From positions 1-64,000 of the forward strand of contig CAVRJC010000011.1 of the NCBI GenBank assembly GCA_963721435.1: a stretch of DNA of 64,000 nucleotides, read 5' to 3'. The notes beneath the pieces are model-generated. The model made no database searches, was not told the origin of the DNA, and saw nothing but the letters and a program-made list of their open reading frames with translations. The position numbers were made by a program, and so were the translations under genes. The DNA is from CAVRJC01 sp963721435. Its GTDB lineage: Bacteria; Actinomycetota; Acidimicrobiia; IMCC26256; DASPTH01. Numbering within the stretch: position 1 is the stretch's first letter; every line of letters begins with the position of its first letter. Below, piece by piece: positions 62,222-64,000 of the stretch.

Positions 62222-63616
62222 ATGACACAGACCACGCAACCCCCGGCGCAACCGCCTTCGCAGGCTCTTGGGCAACCCGCTTCCCGGTGGCAGGAGCGCG
62301 GCCAGGCGACGTCCCAGCGCGAGCAGGCGCTGGAGGAGATGCGCCAGAAGATGCACCAGTTCGTCATCCACGAGCTGGGCCCGCTCCTCTTCGACCAGCG
62401 TGTCTCCGAGACCGACCTCCGGCGCCAGGTCGACGAGCAGCTGCACCGCGCGCTCTCCATGGAGCGCCTCGCGCTCACCGGGGCCGAGCGCCAGACGCTC
62501 ATTCAGTCGGTCACCGACGACGTGCTCGGCTACGGGCCGATCGACCCGCTGCTGCGGGACGAGTCGATCACAGAAGTCATGGTGAACGGCCCGAACCGGG
62601 TGTACGTCGAGCGCAGTGGCCGGCTCGTGATGAGCGACGTCAAGTTCGTCGACGAGACGCACCTGCGTCGCATCATCGACAAGATCGTGAGCCAGGTCGG
62701 CCGGCGCGTCGACGAGGCCAACCCCATGGTCGACGCCCGACTTCCTGACGGCTCCCGTGTCAACGTCATCGTGCACCCGTTGTCGATCGGCGGGCCGTTC
62801 ATGACCATCCGGAAGTTCGCCACCGACCCGTACAAGGTCGACGACCTCATCAACTTCGGCACATGGACGCCGCAGACCGCGCACTTCATCAACCTGTGCG
62901 TGCGCGGGCGCCTGAACATCGTGGTGAGCGGCGGTACCGGCACCGGGAAGACGACGCTCCTGAACGTCGTGTCGAGCTTCATCCCCGACGACGAGCGCAT
63001 CGTGACCGTCGAGGACGCCAAGGAGCTCCAGCTCCACCAGGACCACGTGCTCCCGCTCGAAGCGCGACCGCCCAACATCGAAGGCAAGGGCCAGGTCGCG
63101 ATCCGCGACCTCGTGCGCAACGCACTGCGTATGCGCCCCGACCGCATCGTCGTCGGTGAGGTTCGTGGCGGCGAGGCCCTCGACATGTTGCAGGCCATGA
63201 ACACCGGTCACGACGGGTCGATCACCACCGTCCACTCCAACTCACCGCGCGACACGCTCTCCCGCATCGAGACGATGACGCTGATGGCCGGCATGGACCT
63301 CCCGGTGCGCGTCATCCGTGAGCAGATGGCGTCGGCGCTCGACCTCATCATCCACCTCCAGCGGCTGCGCGACGGCACCCGCCGCGTGGTGCAGGTCAGC
63401 GAAGTGATGGGTATGGAAGGCGACGTCGTCGTCCTCCAGGACATCTACTCGTTCGACTTCGGCGCCGGGATCGACGAAGAGGGCAAGTTCCGCGGCGGGC
63501 TCAAGTCGAACGGCATCCGTCCGTCGTTCTCCGAGCGGCTCGCCGACTACGGCATCGCGCTCGAGCCGTCGCTGTTCGCGAACAACTCGCCGATGCGGAA
63601 GCCTGGCGCGCGATGA
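62222..63616 (+). CDS. cpaF: CpaF/TadA secretion ATPase
   Basis: 464 residues. GspE/VirB11 family motor powering pilus assembly and retraction. Walker A is VVSGGTGTGKTTLLNV, Asp box VTVEDAKELQL, Walker B RPDRIVVGEVRGGEALDMLQ and His box GHDGSITTVHSNSPRD. ATG 62222. It overlaps the tadB start (ATGA at 63613-63616). Confidence 0.95.
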   Translation: MTQTTQPPAQPPSQALGQPASRWQERGQATSQREQALEEMRQKMHQFVIHELGPLLFDQRVSETDLRRQVDEQLHRALSMERLALTGAERQTLIQSVTDDVLGYGPIDPLLRDESITEVMVNGPNRVYVERSGRLVMSDVKFVDETHLRRIIDKIVSQVGRRVDEANPMVDARLPDGSRVNVIVHPLSIGGPFMTIRKFATDPYKVDDLINFGTWTPQTAHFINLCVRGRLNIVVSGGTGTGKTTLLNVVSSFIPDDERIVTVEDAKELQLHQDHVLPLEARPPNIEGKGQVAIRDLVRNALRMRPDRIVVGEVRGGEALDMLQAMNTGHDGSITTVHSNSPRDTLSRIETMTLMAGMDLPVRVIREQMASALDLIIHLQRLRDGTRRVVQVSEVMGMEGDVVVLQDIYSFDFGAGIDEEGKFRGGLKSNGIRPSFSERLADYGIALEPSLFANNSPMRKPGAR

Positions 63617-64000
63617 GCGCCGTGTCCCTGACGCTCGCGACCGACACATCGGTCGTCGTGTTCTCGGTGGTGTTCGCCGCCGGAGTGCTGGCCTTCTCGT
63701 TGGCGATGATCTTCATGTCGGGCGACCGGCGCGGCAAGATCGAGCGCCGCCTCGGCGACCTGATGGCACAGGACCAGGTCGACGAGGAAGAAGACCCACT
63801 GTTCCTGAACCGGCCCGACCAGGTCATGGCCGAGACCAAGATGATGCAGCGTGTCGTCGGCCTCACCGGCCGCCTCGCCGACCGTGCCGGGCTGCTGACC
63901 CGGACCGAGGACGCGCTGGAACAGGCCGACCTCCCGTTGCGCCCGCCAGAAGCATTGTTCTTCTACTGCGCCGGCGTGTTCGTGGTGGCCGTGTTGGGTG
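63613..64000 (+). CDS. tadB: TadB-like pilus membrane protein, N-terminal part
   Basis: 129 residues visible, cut by the window end. It begins with a TM segment (VVFSVVFAAGVLAFSLAMIF), a cytoplasmic region with GKIERRLGDLM and a second TM starting at ALFFYCAGVFVVAVLG. TadB forms the inner-membrane platform with TadC. It follows cpaF with a four-base overlap. Confidence 0.85.
   Translation, partial: MSAVSLTLATDTSVVVFSVVFAAGVLAFSLAMIFMSGDRRGKIERRLGDLMAQDQVDEEEDPLFLNRPDQVMAETKMMQRVVGLTGRLADRAGLLTRTEDALEQADLPLRPPEALFFYCAGVFVVAVLG

Noticed and set aside
1..64000. CRISPR array, prophage or defence island
   Set aside because: No regularly spaced repeats with unique spacers, phage structural genes or restriction/toxin pairs were seen.

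Overview
The window is 64 kb of GC-rich (roughly two-thirds G+C by eye), gene-dense chromosomal DNA from an actinobacterium. The evidence is a mycothiol synthase-like acetyltransferase, an F420-type (Ddn-like) nitroreductase, a PdtaR-type ANTAR response regulator next to a small coiled-coil protein, a discrete type II fatty-acid cluster, many GTG and TTG starts, and ATGA/GTGA stop-start overlaps. A deep-branching class such as Acidimicrobiia would fit, but this is inference. Nearly everything is housekeeping; the only clear accessory patch is about 1.2 kb of IS debris plus one odd gene beside a tRNA-Leu gene (52.0-53.2 kb).

Layout. 0-4.4 kb: partial lipoprotein, membrane protein, rlmN, mshD-like acetyltransferase, VOC protein, nth. 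4.4-8.6 kb: three 34-bp tandem hairpin repeats, then hisD-hisC-hisB-hisA. 8.6-11.6 kb: CoA/lipid metabolism genes on the minus strand and a cold-shock gene with a strong terminator. 11.6-18.7 kb: prolyl oligopeptidase, hisI-trpE-ygfZ, and a molybdopterin oxidoreductase. 18.7-28.6 kb: small-molecule and redox genes (TetR, cupins, SnoaL-like, nitroreductases, SDRs, a cyclopropane synthase-like methyltransferase, thioesterase, and a four-gene unit of amidotransferase-like, hydrolase, cupin and nitroreductase). 28.8-31 kb: a two-component system. 31-38 kb: trpC, a TrpB2-like gene, trpF-trpB-trpA, then an overlapping D12-class DNA adenine methylase and a HIT-like protein. 38-40.5 kb: ECF sigma/anti-sigma pair, secreted protein, peroxiredoxin, LapA-like protein. 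40.5-48.8 kb: FAS II cluster (fabD, BCCP-like, fabH, fabG, acpP, fabF, carboxyltransferase, fabI on minus; fabZ divergent on plus). 49.2-51.1 kb: CHASE2 adenylate/guanylate cyclase. 53-60 kb: tRNA-Leu, pdtaR, polA, secreted protein, methyltransferase, rpsA. 60.2-64 kb: start of a Tad pilus operon (cpaB, cpaE, cpaF, tadB), cut by the window end.

A central caveat is sequence quality. At least fifteen genes, many essential (hisD, trpE, fabI, fabG, fabZ, nth), are broken by single-base indels, while both halves keep intact family motifs. Most can be explained as one extra or missing base in a short homopolymer. fabZ and the cyclase carry about fifteen such indels in 2.3 kb. This looks far more like uncorrected assembly error than gene decay. 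I report each as one gene over its full span and give the frameshift position.

I found no CRISPR array, prophage, defence island or biosynthetic cluster. The best candidates for something under-described are the zinc-finger/GIY-YIG-like protein in the IS patch, the orphan D12 methylase translationally coupled to trpA, the lysine-less BCCP-like protein inside the fab operon, and the amidotransferase-like/hydrolase/cupin/nitroreductase unit.
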